Shown in pieces: positions 8,081 to 17,062 of a stretch of DNA of 64,000 nucleotides (positions are counted from its first letter, which is position 1; each line of letters opens with the position of its first letter). This DNA comes from Rathayibacter sp. VKM Ac-2754 (lineage in GTDB: Bacteria; Actinomycetota; Actinomycetes; Actinomycetales; Microbacteriaceae). The position numbers and the translations under genes were made by a program. The notes under the pieces were generated by a model, which searched no databases, was not told the DNA's origin, and was given only the letters and a program-made list of their open reading frames with translations. The stretch lies in NCBI RefSeq assembly GCF_009807095.1, contig NZ_WUCC01000013.1, forward strand, positions 21,694-85,693. Reading direction: 5' to 3'.

Positions 8081-9262
8081 ATGCCCGAAGACGTCCTCTC
8101 CGAGATCGGCACGATCGCGCTGGCCGTGGTCATCGCCGTCGTCGTCGCCGTCGTCGTCACCGCCCTGGTGGCGCTCGTCGTCCGCTCGATCGGCAAGCGC
8201 AAGACCTGGGCGCGCCTGCTCATCCGCCGCGTGCGGATCCCCTTCCGGGTGCTCCTGATCACCATCGCCGTCTGGGTGGCGCTCGCCGCGACCGTGTCGG
8301 GCGAGGTCTGGCCGGGTCTGGTCGACCGGATCTTCCAGATCGCGACGATCGGAGCGGCGGCGTGGCTCGTCGGGGCGCTCTTCGTCTTCCTCGAGGATCT
8401 CGGCGCCGAGCGCTACCGCACCGACACCGCCGACAACCGGCGCGCTCGGCGCCTCCGCACGCAGATGACGATCATCCGGCGGGTGGCCGTCGCCGCGGTC
8501 GTCGTGGTCGCGCTCGGAGCCTCTCTCCTGACCTTCCCCGAGGCGCGGACCGCGGGCGCGAGCGTGCTCGCCTCGGCCGGTGTGCTCTCGATCGTGGCCG
8601 GCCTCGCGGTGCAGTCGAGCCTGACCAACATCTTCGCGGGGATGCAGCTCGCCTTCAGCGACGCGATCCGCCTCGACGACGTCGTGATCGTCGAGGGCGA
8701 GTGGGGGCGGATCGAGGAGATCACGCTGACCTACGTCGTCGTGCACCTGTGGGACGACCGCCGCCTCGTGCTGCCGACCAACTACTTCACCACCCAGCCG
8801 TTCCAGAACTGGACCCGCACCGGATCCGAGCTGCTCGGCGCCGTCGAGCTCGACCTCGACTGGCGCGTGCGGCCCGACGAGATGCGGGAGGAGCTGCACC
8901 GGATCCTCGAGGAGACCGACCTCTGGGACCAGCGGGTGAGCGTGCTGCAGGTGACGGACGCCGTCGGCGGGTACGTCCGCATCCGCGTGCTCGTGACCGC
9001 CAAGGACGCGCCCACGCTGTTCGACCTGCGCTGCTACGTCCGCGAGCGGCTCGTCACCTGGCTGCACGAGAGCGACCCCGTCGCCCTGCCGCGCCAGCGC
9101 GTCGAGATGCAGCAGCCCCAGGAGCAGAGCGCAGGTGTCGCGCCCCGCACGCACGCGCACTCGTCGCCCGACAACCTGTTCTCGGGCGACCGCGCGTCGA
9201 ACGAGCGCGGCGCCCTGTTCACGGGCCTGATCGACCTGCGCGACACTCCGAAGAAGGAGTAG
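8081..9262 (+). CDS. MscS-family mechanosensitive channel
   Basis: A 393-residue membrane channel that releases solutes on hypo-osmotic shock. Hydrophobic segments lie near residues 8-30, 55-80, 85-105 and 130-150. The MscS pore helix and beta domain follow (SAGVLSIVAGLAVQSSLTNIFAGMQLAFSDAIRLDD, then VEGEWGRIEEITLTYVVV and LPTNYFTTQPFQNW). The C-terminal tail of about 60 residues is hydrophilic and variable. The ATG start has a GAAAGG ribosome site. It stands alone between tRNA-Lys and a convergent operon. Confidence 0.93.
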   Translation: MPEDVLSEIGTIALAVVIAVVVAVVVTALVALVVRSIGKRKTWARLLIRRVRIPFRVLLITIAVWVALAATVSGEVWPGLVDRIFQIATIGAAAWLVGALFVFLEDLGAERYRTDTADNRRARRLRTQMTIIRRVAVAAVVVVALGASLLTFPEARTAGASVLASAGVLSIVAGLAVQSSLTNIFAGMQLAFSDAIRLDDVVIVEGEWGRIEEITLTYVVVHLWDDRRLVLPTNYFTTQPFQNWTRTGSELLGAVELDLDWRVRPDEMREELHRILEETDLWDQRVSVLQVTDAVGGYVRIRVLVTAKDAPTLFDLRCYVRERLVTWLHESDPVALPRQRVEMQQPQEQSAGVAPRTHAHSSPDNLFSGDRASNERGALFTGLIDLRDTPKKE

Positions 9263-9285
9263 CGCAGGCCGATCGGCCCGGCCGC

Positions 9286-10265
<980 letters not shown>

Positions 10266-10269
<4 letters not shown>

Positions 10270-10673
10270 GGGGCGGTGGTCCTCTCCTGGTACGCCGCGA
10301 TCTTGATGTCGATCGCGACGAGGCCGGCGTGCGTCCGGGCGAGCTGCGCCTCCACGTCGGCGCGGTGCGCCTGGAGGAGCGCGAGGCGCTCGGGTTCGCT
10401 GTCCGGTCCGATCCTGACCAGCTCCGCGTACTCGCGGATGCGCGCGATCGGCATCCCCGTCGAGCGCAGCCTGGTCAGGAAGTCGACCCAGCCGATGTCC
10501 GCGGGGCGGTAGCGGCGGTGACGGGACGAGGCGCGCTCGATCGCGTCGAGCATGAGCCCCGCCTGCTCGTAGTACCGCAGCGTGTGCACGGTGAGACCGG
10601 TGACGGCGGCGACCTCCGAGATCGAGAGCGCGCTGTCATCGGTCCGCTCGGGAGCGGTTCGGCTGGTGGACAC
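10266..10673 (-). CDS. MerR-family transcriptional regulator
   Basis: A 135-residue regulator. The N-terminal winged helix is clear ([26 protein letters not shown]...[33 protein letters not shown]), followed by the dimerisation helix. There is no cysteine cluster in the C-terminus, so it is not a metal sensor of the MerR/CueR type; aldehyde or drug sensing is more likely. It is the first gene of a two-gene operon with the aldo/keto reductase. The GTG start coincides with the predicted transcription start, so the mRNA appears leaderless. Confidence 0.93.
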
Positions 10674-10679
10674 GGCGTC

Positions 10680-10710
10680 AACCTACGACCTCGAGTGCAC
10701 TCGAGGTCAA
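10680..10710 (-). promoter_or_regulatory. MerR-type promoter with 19-bp spacer and perfect palindrome
   Basis: On the minus strand TTGACC (10710-10705) and TAGGTT (10685-10680) are separated by 19 bp, the over-long spacer typical of MerR-activated promoters. A perfect 22-bp palindrome (10687-10708, core CTCGAGTGCACTCGAG) fills the spacer. TAGGTT is 6 nt from the GTG of the regulator, so autoregulation of the merR-AKR operon is expected. The stop codon of the upstream hydrolase gene lies within the palindrome. Confidence 0.82.
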
Positions 10711-11468
10711 GCGAGGCCGGCGAGGAACTCCGTGACGGCGTCGGTGATCGCGCGGTCCGCCTCCTCGTGGCTGATCGTCGCCGTGCCGTCGCCGGGCTGC
10801 GGGCCGTACCAGCCGAAGTCGGCGTGGTTCGCCCCGTCGATCTCGACCAGGTCGGCGTCGGCCGGGAGCTGGTCGCGGGCGGCGTCGACCTTCGCGGGGG
10901 TGCTCAGGCCGTCCTCCGAGCCGCTGACGCTCAGGACGGGGAGCCCGGACTCGGAGAGGTCGTTCGCGCAGTAGCTCCCGAAGAGCACGAGCCCCGCCAC
11001 CTCGGGATCCTCGGCCCACTGGCACGCCTTGACGCCGCCGAGCGAGTGCCCGCCGACGAGCCAGCGGTCGACGCCGTCGGCCTGCTGCGTGAAGCTCTCG
11101 AGCGAGCGCAGGTCGAAGAACGCGAGGTTGAGGATCGGACGGGTGATCACCACCGTCGCGCCCTCGTCGACGAGCGGGGCGAGTGTGGCCTCGTACGACT
11201 GCGCGTCGACCTTGGCGCCCGGGACGAAGACGAGACCCGTCCCGGCCAGATCGCTGCTGGAGGAGGCGGCGGTCGGCGTCATCACGATCGCCGAGGGGGT
11301 GCGCTCGACGCTGACGCCGGCGTCCGTGCGGACGCCCGCGAGCGCCTCCTCGTCGGGGCCCATCACGATCGACGACCAGGTCAGGAAGCCCAGCACCGCG
11401 ACCGCCAGGAGCCCGCCCACGATCAGCAGGACGAGGCGGAGGGGCCGTCGCCGGCGACGCGCGCTCAT
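10707..11468 (-). CDS. Membrane-anchored alpha/beta hydrolase
   Basis: A 253-residue protein. A basic N-terminus (MSARRRRRPLR) and one hydrophobic helix (residues about 12-33) anchor it outside the membrane. The hydrolase core has the nucleophile elbow GGHSLGG, an acidic residue region SGSEDGLS and a C-terminal histidine in DGANHADFGWYG, matching an alpha/beta-hydrolase triad (dienelactone hydrolase-like). It overlaps the GH15 gene by ATGA and is cotranscribed. The substrate is unknown. Confidence 0.85.
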   Translation of the reverse strand: MSARRRRRPLRLVLLIVGGLLAVAVLGFLTWSSIVMGPDEEALAGVRTDAGVSVERTPSAIVMTPTAASSSSDLAGTGLVFVPGAKVDAQSYEATLAPLVDEGATVVITRPILNLAFFDLRSLESFTQQADGVDRWLVGGHSLGGVKACQWAEDPEVAGLVLFGSYCANDLSESGLPVLSVSGSEDGLSTPAKVDAARDQLPADADLVEIDGANHADFGWYGPQPGDGTATISHEEADRAITDAVTEFLAGLA

Positions 11469-13237
11469 CGGTTCGCCGCGATCGCGTCGGCCGCCTGCAC
11501 CAGCGCCAGGTGCGAGAGCGCCTGCGGGGTGTTGCCCGCGTGCCGGCGCTGCTCGACGTCGTACTCCTCCGAGAGCAGCCCGACGTCGTTGCAGAGCCCG
11601 ACCAGCCGCGTCATCAGGGCCTGGGCGTCGTCGATCCGGCCCGAGTACGCGTACTGCCGCACGAGCCAGAACGAGCACGCGACGAACGGATGCTCGCCGC
11701 CGGCGAGTCCGTCGACCGACGACTCGGTGCGGTAGCGGTGCAGCAGCCCGTCCTGCAGCAGGACCCGCTCGAGCTCGGCGACGGTGCCGAGCATCCGCGG
11801 ATCGTCGGCCTCGACGAAGCCGACCATGGGCAGGACCAGGAGCGACGCGTCGACCTCGCTCGATCCGTACGACTGCACGAAGTGGCCGCGGTCGGCGTCG
11901 AAGCCCTGCGCCTCGATCTCGGCCCGCACCCGATCGCGCAGCGCCTCCCACGTCTCGAGGGACCCCTCGAGCCCGTACTCGCGGACGGCGCGGACGCCCC
12001 GATCCAGCGCCGCCCAGATCATCACCCGCGAGTGGGTGAAGTGCCGGGGCTCGCCCCGGATCTCCCAGATGCCGTTGTCGGGCCGCTGCCAGTTGTCCTC
12101 GACGTAGCCGAGCAGCGCCCGCTGGAGGGGCCAGGAGAACTCGGTCTCGTCGACCCCCGCGAGCCGCGCCTCGTGCAGCGCGACCATGACCTCGCCGATG
12201 ACGTCGGCCTGGTACTGATCGACCGCCGCGTTGCCGATCCGCACCGGCGAGGCGCCGTCGTAGCCGGGCAGGCTCGGCATGGTGCGCTCGAGCAGATCGC
12301 GCTCGCCGGCGAGCCCGTACATGATCTGCACGTCCTCGGGGGCGCCCGCGACCGCGCGCAGCAGCCACGCGCGCCACTTCTCGGCCTCCTGCTCGAAGCC
12401 GTGCGCGAGCAGCGCCTGCAGCGTCAGCGAGGCGTCGCGGAGCCACACGTAGCGGTAGTCCCAGTTGCGGCTCCCGCCGAACTGCTCGGGGAGCGAGGTG
12501 GTCGCCGCCGCGACGATGCCGCCGGTCTCGTCGTCGGTCAGGGCGCGGAGGGTGAGCAGCGAGCGGACGACGGCCTCGCGGTGAGGTCCGTCGTAGCGGA
12601 TCGACTCCGCCCACGTGCTCCACCACGAGATCGTGCGCTCGAGGGCGCTGTCGACGTCGAGCCGCTTGGGGGCCCGGCGATGCGACGGGAACCAGGCCAT
12701 CGAGAGGTCGACCGTCTCGCCCGCGGCCACGTCGAACTCGGCGGAGTGCACATGGTCGGTGGCCGTCAGGCGCATGCCGCGCACCACGACCGCGTCGGGG
12801 CCGGCGACCGCGACGAGCAGCGGATCCTCGTCCGTGCCCTCCTGGCGCACCCACGGCAGCGTCCGCGCGTAGTCGAAGCGGATGCGCAGCTCCTGGCGCA
12901 TCCGCACCGTGCCCGAGACGCCCCGGACGCGCCGGACCAGTTCGGCGCGCTCGTCGCGCAGCGGCATCACGTCGAGCACCTCGACGACTCCGGTGGAGGT
13001 GGTCCAGCGCGTGACCAGCGCGAGCGTCTCGCCCAGGTAGTGGCGCTCGACGGTGGCATCGGCCTCGAGCGGACGCAGCGACCAGCGGCCCTGGTCGTCG
13101 CCGCCCAGCAGCGCACCGAAGATCGAGGCGGAGTCGAAGCGGGGGAGGCAGAGCCAGTCGATCCCGCCGTCGCGGGAGACGAGGGCGGCGGTGCGGCAGT
13201 CGGAGAGGACGGCGTAGTCCTCGATCGGGGAGACCAT
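11465..13237 (-). CDS. GH15 family glycosidase (glucoamylase or trehalase)
   Basis: A 590-residue cytoplasmic GH15 protein of normal length. The N-terminal beta-sandwich starts PIEDYAVLSDCRTAALVSRDGGIDWLCLPRFDS, and the (alpha/alpha)6 catalytic part contains NWDYRYVWLRDASLTLQALL, the GH15 hallmark. Actinobacterial members include a glucan 1,4-alpha-glucosidase group and a mycobacterial-type trehalase group; sequence inspection cannot separate them. otsA-otsB lies 4 kb away, which makes a trehalose link plausible. It heads an operon with the hydrolase and lies divergent to the G6PD-like gene. Confidence 0.9.
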   Translation of the reverse strand: MVSPIEDYAVLSDCRTAALVSRDGGIDWLCLPRFDSASIFGALLGGDDQGRWSLRPLEADATVERHYLGETLALVTRWTTSTGVVEVLDVMPLRDERAELVRRVRGVSGTVRMRQELRIRFDYARTLPWVRQEGTDEDPLLVAVAGPDAVVVRGMRLTATDHVHSAEFDVAAGETVDLSMAWFPSHRRAPKRLDVDSALERTISWWSTWAESIRYDGPHREAVVRSLLTLRALTDDETGGIVAAATTSLPEQFGGSRNWDYRYVWLRDASLTLQALLAHGFEQEAEKWRAWLLRAVAGAPEDVQIMYGLAGERDLLERTMPSLPGYDGASPVRIGNAAVDQYQADVIGEVMVALHEARLAGVDETEFSWPLQRALLGYVEDNWQRPDNGIWEIRGEPRHFTHSRVMIWAALDRGVRAVREYGLEGSLETWEALRDRVRAEIEAQGFDADRGHFVQSYGSSEVDASLLVLPMVGFVEADDPRMLGTVAELERVLLQDGLLHRYRTESSVDGLAGGEHPFVACSFWLVRQYAYSGRIDDAQALMTRLVGLCNDVGLLSEEYDVEQRRHAGNTPQALSHLALVQAADAIAANR

Positions 13238-13324
13238 GGGCTGATCCTCTCAGGACGCGCCTGCATGTCGGGCGGACACCGTGGTCTCCCAGTCAAGGCC
13301 GAGAGACGCGCTGCGAGAGCCCTC

Positions 13325-13330
13325 TAGGGT
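13325..13330 (+). promoter_or_regulatory. -10 element of leaderless zwf-like transcript
   Basis: TAGGGT followed by 7 nt and the ATG at 13338, with no ribosome-binding site. This supports the chosen start over in-frame codons upstream. Confidence 0.55.
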
Positions 13331-13337
13331 GAGCCGC

Positions 13338-14711
13338 ATGCCTCAATCGGTCTCCACGCTGCTCATCCTCGGCGCGACGGGGGACCTGTCCTCCCGCCTC
13401 CTGCTGCCCGCTGTGGGGCAGCTGCTCACCCGCGAGCCCGAGCGCCGCCTCCAGCTGGTCGGCGCCGGTCGAGAGGACTGGACCCAGGAGCACTGGCACG
13501 AGGTGGTCTCCGCGTCGTTCGGCACCGAGGAGTCGACCGGCACCGGTATCGACCAGCTCGTCGCGGGCACCCGCTACCAGCAGATCGACGTCACCGATGC
13601 GGAGGCGCTCGCCGACCTGCTCGCGAGCTGCGACGGCCCCGTCGCCGTCTACTTCGCGCTGCCTCCGGCGATCGCCGCGAAGGCGTGCGACGCGCTGGCA
13701 GAGCACGAGCTGCCGGAGGGGACCGTGCTCGCTCTCGAGAAGCCGTTCGGCACCGACGAGGCCGGCGCCCGCGCGCTCAACGAGCGGCTCGCGGCCCTGG
13801 TCCCCGAGGACCGCATCCACCGCGTCGACCACTTCCTCGGGCGCGCGACGGTGATGAACATGCTGGGGCTGCGCTTCGCCAACCGCATCCTCGAGCCGCT
13901 CTGGTCGTCCGAGCACATCGAGAGCGTGGCCATCGTCTACGACGAGCAGCTCGGCCTGGAGGGGCGCGCCGGCTACTACGACGGCGCCGGTGCGATGATC
14001 GACATGATCCAGAGCCACCTCCTGCAGGTGCTCGCCGTCGTGGCGATGGAGCCGCCGTCGACGCTCGACGCGGCCGACCTCCGCGACGCGAAGGGGATCG
14101 TGCTGCGGGCGACTCGCCTCCTCGGGGACGACCCCGCGGAGAGCTCGCGCCGGGCCCGCTACACCGCGGGCACGATCGACGGCCGGGAGCTGCCCGCCTA
14201 CGTCGACGAGCAGGGCGTCGACCCCGAGCGGGGCACCGAGACCCTCGCCGAGCTGACCGTCGAGATCGACACCTGGCGCTGGTCGGGCGTGCCGTTCACG
14301 CTGCGCTCGGGCAAGGCGCTGGGGGAGCGCCGCCGCGAGGTGGTCATCCGCTTCAAGCCCGTGCCGCACCTGCCGGCGGGCTTCCACGGCACCGAGGAGC
14401 CCTCGGTGCTGCGGCTGTTCCTGGCTCCCGACCAGATGTCGCTCGAGCTGAACATCAACGGCCCGGGTGATCCCTACTCGCTCGAGCGCGCCTCGCTCGA
14501 CGCGACCTTCGGTGCCGGCGAGCTGCTCGCCTACGGCGAGGTCATCTCGGGGATCCTCGACGACGACCCGTCGCTCTCGGTCCGCGGCGACGCGGCCGAG
14601 GAGTGCTGGCGGATCGTGCAGCCCGCGATCGACGCGTGGCGCTCGGACGCCGTGCCCCTCGACGACTACGCCGCCGGCAGCCGCGGCCCCGAGGCCTGGC
14701 CGACCGTCTGA
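13338..14711 (+). CDS. zwf: Divergent glucose-6-phosphate dehydrogenase
   Basis: A 457-residue member of the G6PD family. The NADP-binding GATGDLSSRLLLPA is intact, and the general-base histidine is present (IQSHLLQ, His227). The normally invariant DHYLGK motif reads DHFLGR (residues 164-169), so the phosphate/substrate lysine is an arginine. The protein is also shorter than usual Zwf (about 500). It is therefore probably a paralogue with altered kinetics or substrate; a canonical zwf would be expected elsewhere with opcA. It is transcribed divergently from the GH15 gene. Confidence 0.82.
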   Translation: MPQSVSTLLILGATGDLSSRLLLPAVGQLLTREPERRLQLVGAGREDWTQEHWHEVVSASFGTEESTGTGIDQLVAGTRYQQIDVTDAEALADLLASCDGPVAVYFALPPAIAAKACDALAEHELPEGTVLALEKPFGTDEAGARALNERLAALVPEDRIHRVDHFLGRATVMNMLGLRFANRILEPLWSSEHIESVAIVYDEQLGLEGRAGYYDGAGAMIDMIQSHLLQVLAVVAMEPPSTLDAADLRDAKGIVLRATRLLGDDPAESSRRARYTAGTIDGRELPAYVDEQGVDPERGTETLAELTVEIDTWRWSGVPFTLRSGKALGERRREVVIRFKPVPHLPAGFHGTEEPSVLRLFLAPDQMSLELNINGPGDPYSLERASLDATFGAGELLAYGEVISGILDDDPSLSVRGDAAEECWRIVQPAIDAWRSDAVPLDDYAAGSRGPEAWPTV

Positions 14712-14757
14712 CCGGCGACGTCGCCGCCCGGCACTGCCCGCAGGAGCGGCGCCCGCT

Positions 14758-14901
14758 GCCAGCATGCTGTTCGAGCCCGCAGCCCCGCAGGGGCGTATCG
14801 AGACCCACCAGCTTCAGCCGATGAGGCGTCTGCCCTCACCGTCTGAAGGACGTGGATCTCGATACGCCCGCGGCGCGGGCTACTCGATCAGCATGCTGGC
14901 G
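14758..14901. repeat. Dispersed palindromic intergenic repeat (copy 1)
   Basis: About 140 bp with imperfect inverted arms of about 55 bp. Both ends are GCCAGCATGCTG followed by TCGAG, and the arms share GGGCGTATCGAGA and CTTCAG. It is the same family as the copies near 31.8-32.1 kb (shared GGGGCGTATCGAG and CTACTCGA). It contains no coding sequence. It fills the gap downstream of the zwf-like gene and could act as a transcription terminator or REP/MITE-like element. Confidence 0.75.
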
Positions 14902-14950
14902 GCGGGACGCCGTCCTGCTGCTGAAGACGCGTGACCCGGCGACGGCGGGC

Positions 14951-15373
14951 TCAGCGGGCGGAGTCGGCGGCGGCCGGGGCGTCGGCGCGCTCGGACTGCG
15001 CCGGATCGGCCCAGACGGCGATCGGCTGCGGGTCCCAGGTCAGGGCCGCGGGCTCGGTCGCGGTCACCGGGGGAGTCGACGCGGTCATCACGGGGATCGC
15101 CTCGGTGATCGGGCTCGAGGTGGCCTCCACGCCGGCGCGGAGCTGCTGCGCCTGGATCGCGGAGGAGAGCTCGTGTGCGAGCGAGCGCGCGAGCATGCCG
15201 TGGAAGATCGGATCCCGGTCGTCGTGGCTGCGACGGGTGACGACCCAGGCGCCCTCGGCTCCGACGAACGCCGCGAGGCGCTCGTGCACGACGGCGAAGA
15301 GCTCGTCCTGCGTGAGCGCGGGAGCCGCGACGACCTCGGGGGCCGGCTGGCGGCGCCTCAGACGAAACCTCAT
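14951..15373 (-). CDS. Hypothetical protein
   Basis: A 140-residue protein with no recognised family. It begins MRFRLRRRQPAPEV and has a helical middle (DELFAVVHERLAAFVGAEGAWVVTRR, then GMLARSLAHELSSAIQAQQL). The C-terminal 50 residues are rich in Ala, Pro and Thr. It has no signal peptide or membrane helix. It has strong third-position GC like its neighbours, so it is probably real. It lies 124 bp downstream of a small membrane protein on the same strand. Confidence 0.6.
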   Translation of the reverse strand: MRFRLRRRQPAPEVVAAPALTQDELFAVVHERLAAFVGAEGAWVVTRRSHDDRDPIFHGMLARSLAHELSSAIQAQQLRAGVEATSSPITEAIPVMTASTPPVTATEPAALTWDPQPIAVWADPAQSERADAPAAADSAR

Positions 15374-15497
15374 GACGAACCCCGTTTCCCGTGCACCTGG
15401 CGGTATGGACACCAGTGTCGCCGGGTCACGGGGACGAGCCGGGCTGACACGCCGCGGCCGCGGCACGCGGCGCGTCAGGGGGCGGGGGAGCGGCCGC

Positions 15498-15707
15498 TCA
15501 GCGGTCGCGCTTCTTGCCCTTCGACTCCTTCGCGAGCTCCTTGGAGTCGTACGAGACCGAGCCGAGTGCGACCGCGACGGCGATCGCCCAGCTGACCCAC
15601 TGCAGAGCCAGACGCCAGTCGCGCGGACCCTTGCGGGTCGTCTGGAGAATGGACCAGCCGCCGACCATCGCGCTGATGACGCTCGAGTTGAGGATGAACT
15701 TGCGCAT
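15498..15707 (-). CDS. Small membrane protein, hypothetical
   Basis: A 69-residue protein. The N-terminal region ILNSSVISAMVGGWSIL and the central LQWVSWAIAVAVALGSV are hydrophobic, and the tail is charged (KELAKESKGKKRDR). This suggests one or two membrane segments with a cytoplasmic basic tail. Function unknown. It is divergent from the transporter gene at 15843. The start at 15707 is preceded by a GGGAGG ribosome site. Confidence 0.65.
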   Translation of the reverse strand: MRKFILNSSVISAMVGGWSILQTTRKGPRDWRLALQWVSWAIAVAVALGSVSYDSKELAKESKGKKRDR

Positions 15708-15842
15708 CGATTGCCTCCCGTGTTCATGACGACGCTAGCGGGCTGATCGGGCTCTCAGGGACGGTTGACACCGCACGGTGGTTCGGCCCGCTACGGTGGA
15801 CCGCCACCGACGACGGTCGGCGCCGAGAGGAACGGGTACGTC

Positions 15843-17000
15843 ATGCGCACGGCGGTGATCGGGGCGGTGCTCCTCGTGCTCGGAGGCGTCGCCGTCGTCA
15901 CGGGCGTCCTCCCGCTGGACGCGCTGGGCGAGCTGGTGGAGCGCACGGCTCCCATCCTCGCGTTCGTCGTCGCCGTGACGGTCGTGGCCGAGCTGGCCTC
16001 GGAGGCGGGGGTCTTCACCGTGGTCGCCGAGCGCGCCGCGGTCTGGGGGCGCGGTCGCACAGCGGGGCTGTGGCTCCTGGTGGTGGCGATGGCGATCGTC
16101 AGCACGGTGTTCCTCTCTCTCGACACCACGGCGGTGCTGCTCACACCGGTGGTGGTGCTGCTCGCGGCGCACGTGAAGGTCTCTCCGCTGCCCTTCGCGA
16201 TGGCGACGGTGTGGCTGGCGAACTGCGCCTCGCTCCTGCTGCCCGTCTCCAACCTGACGAACCTGCTCGCGGAGCGACGGCTCGGCGTCGACGGCCCGCT
16301 CGCGTTCGCCGCCCTGACCGCCCTGCCCGCGCTCGTCGCCGCCGCGGTGCCCGTGCTGATCCTGGCCGTCCGCTACCGCCGCGAGCTGGCGGGCCGCTAC
16401 GTGGCGGGCGTCCGCACCCCGGTCGAGGACCGCGTCCTCCTCCTCGGCGCGGGAGTCGTCGTCGCCCTGCTGCTGCCCGCGCTCGTCTCGGGGCTCGAGG
16501 TGTGGATCCCCGCGGCGGTGGCCGCCCTCGCCCTCGTGGTGCTCTTCGCGGTGCGCCGGCGCGGGGCGCTGCGCTGGTCGCTCCTGCCCTGGCAGCTGGT
16601 CGTCTTCGCCTCCGGCCTCTTCATCGCGATGGAGGCGGCGCACCAGCTCGGACTCGGGACGGCGCTCGCCGTGGTGGCCGGCGAGGGGAGCGGAGTCGGC
16701 GATCTGCTCCGGCTGGCGGGCTCGGGAGCGGTCGCGGCGAACCTGGTCGACAACCTGCCCGCCTACCTCGCCCTCGAGCCGGTCGCGTCGGATCCGGTGC
16801 GCCTCGTCGCGCTGCTGATCGGCGTGAACGCCGGGCCGCTGATCACTCCGTGGGCGTCCCTCGCGACGCTGCTCTGGCACCAGCGCCTGACCGCCCTGGG
16901 CGTCAGCATCTCGTGGCGCCAGTACGCGCTGCTCGGCCTCGTCGCGGTCGTCCCGACCGTCGGCGGAGCGGTGCTCGCGCTCGCTCTCACGCAGGCCTGA
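15843..17000 (+). CDS. ArsB/NhaD (SLC13)-type ion transporter
   Basis: A 385-residue integral membrane protein with about ten hydrophobic helices. Characteristic segments are FLSLDTTAVLLTPVVVLLAAHVKVSPLPFAMATVWLANCASLLLPVSNLTNLL and NLVDNLPAYLALEP...LLIGVNAGPLITPWASLATLLW. These correspond to the two inverted TTP/SNLTN and D-N-P/G-P hairpins of arsenite exporters and related ion transporters. There is no arsR or arsenate reductase nearby, so arsenite is not assured; another anion or Na+/H+ exchange is possible. The start follows a GAGAGGAA ribosome site. Confidence 0.85.
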   Translation: MRTAVIGAVLLVLGGVAVVTGVLPLDALGELVERTAPILAFVVAVTVVAELASEAGVFTVVAERAAVWGRGRTAGLWLLVVAMAIVSTVFLSLDTTAVLLTPVVVLLAAHVKVSPLPFAMATVWLANCASLLLPVSNLTNLLAERRLGVDGPLAFAALTALPALVAAAVPVLILAVRYRRELAGRYVAGVRTPVEDRVLLLGAGVVVALLLPALVSGLEVWIPAAVAALALVVLFAVRRRGALRWSLLPWQLVVFASGLFIAMEAAHQLGLGTALAVVAGEGSGVGDLLRLAGSGAVAANLVDNLPAYLALEPVASDPVRLVALLIGVNAGPLITPWASLATLLWHQRLTALGVSISWRQYALLGLVAVVPTVGGAVLALALTQA

Positions 17001-17062
17001 TACCCGGCAGTCGTCCGGGAGGGGCTGCTAGCCTCGGCCCGTAAGAGACGGCTCGACCGACG

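Noticed and set aside
9267..9278. GGCCGATCGGCC palindrome between the MscS and AKR genes as a regulatory site
   Set aside because: Only 12 bp between convergent genes, without flanking promoter elements; at most a weak terminator stem.
15765..15797. TTGACA...TACGGT as a promoter for the same gene
   Set aside because: The spacer is 21 bp, too long for a normal sigma-70 promoter, and no MerR-type dyad fills it.
15834..15839. GGGTAC upstream of the ArsB/NhaD-type gene as a fourth sigma-F-like promoter
   Set aside because: No GTTT- or GTCT-like -35 at 15-16 bp, and it overlaps the ribosome-site region just before the ATG.
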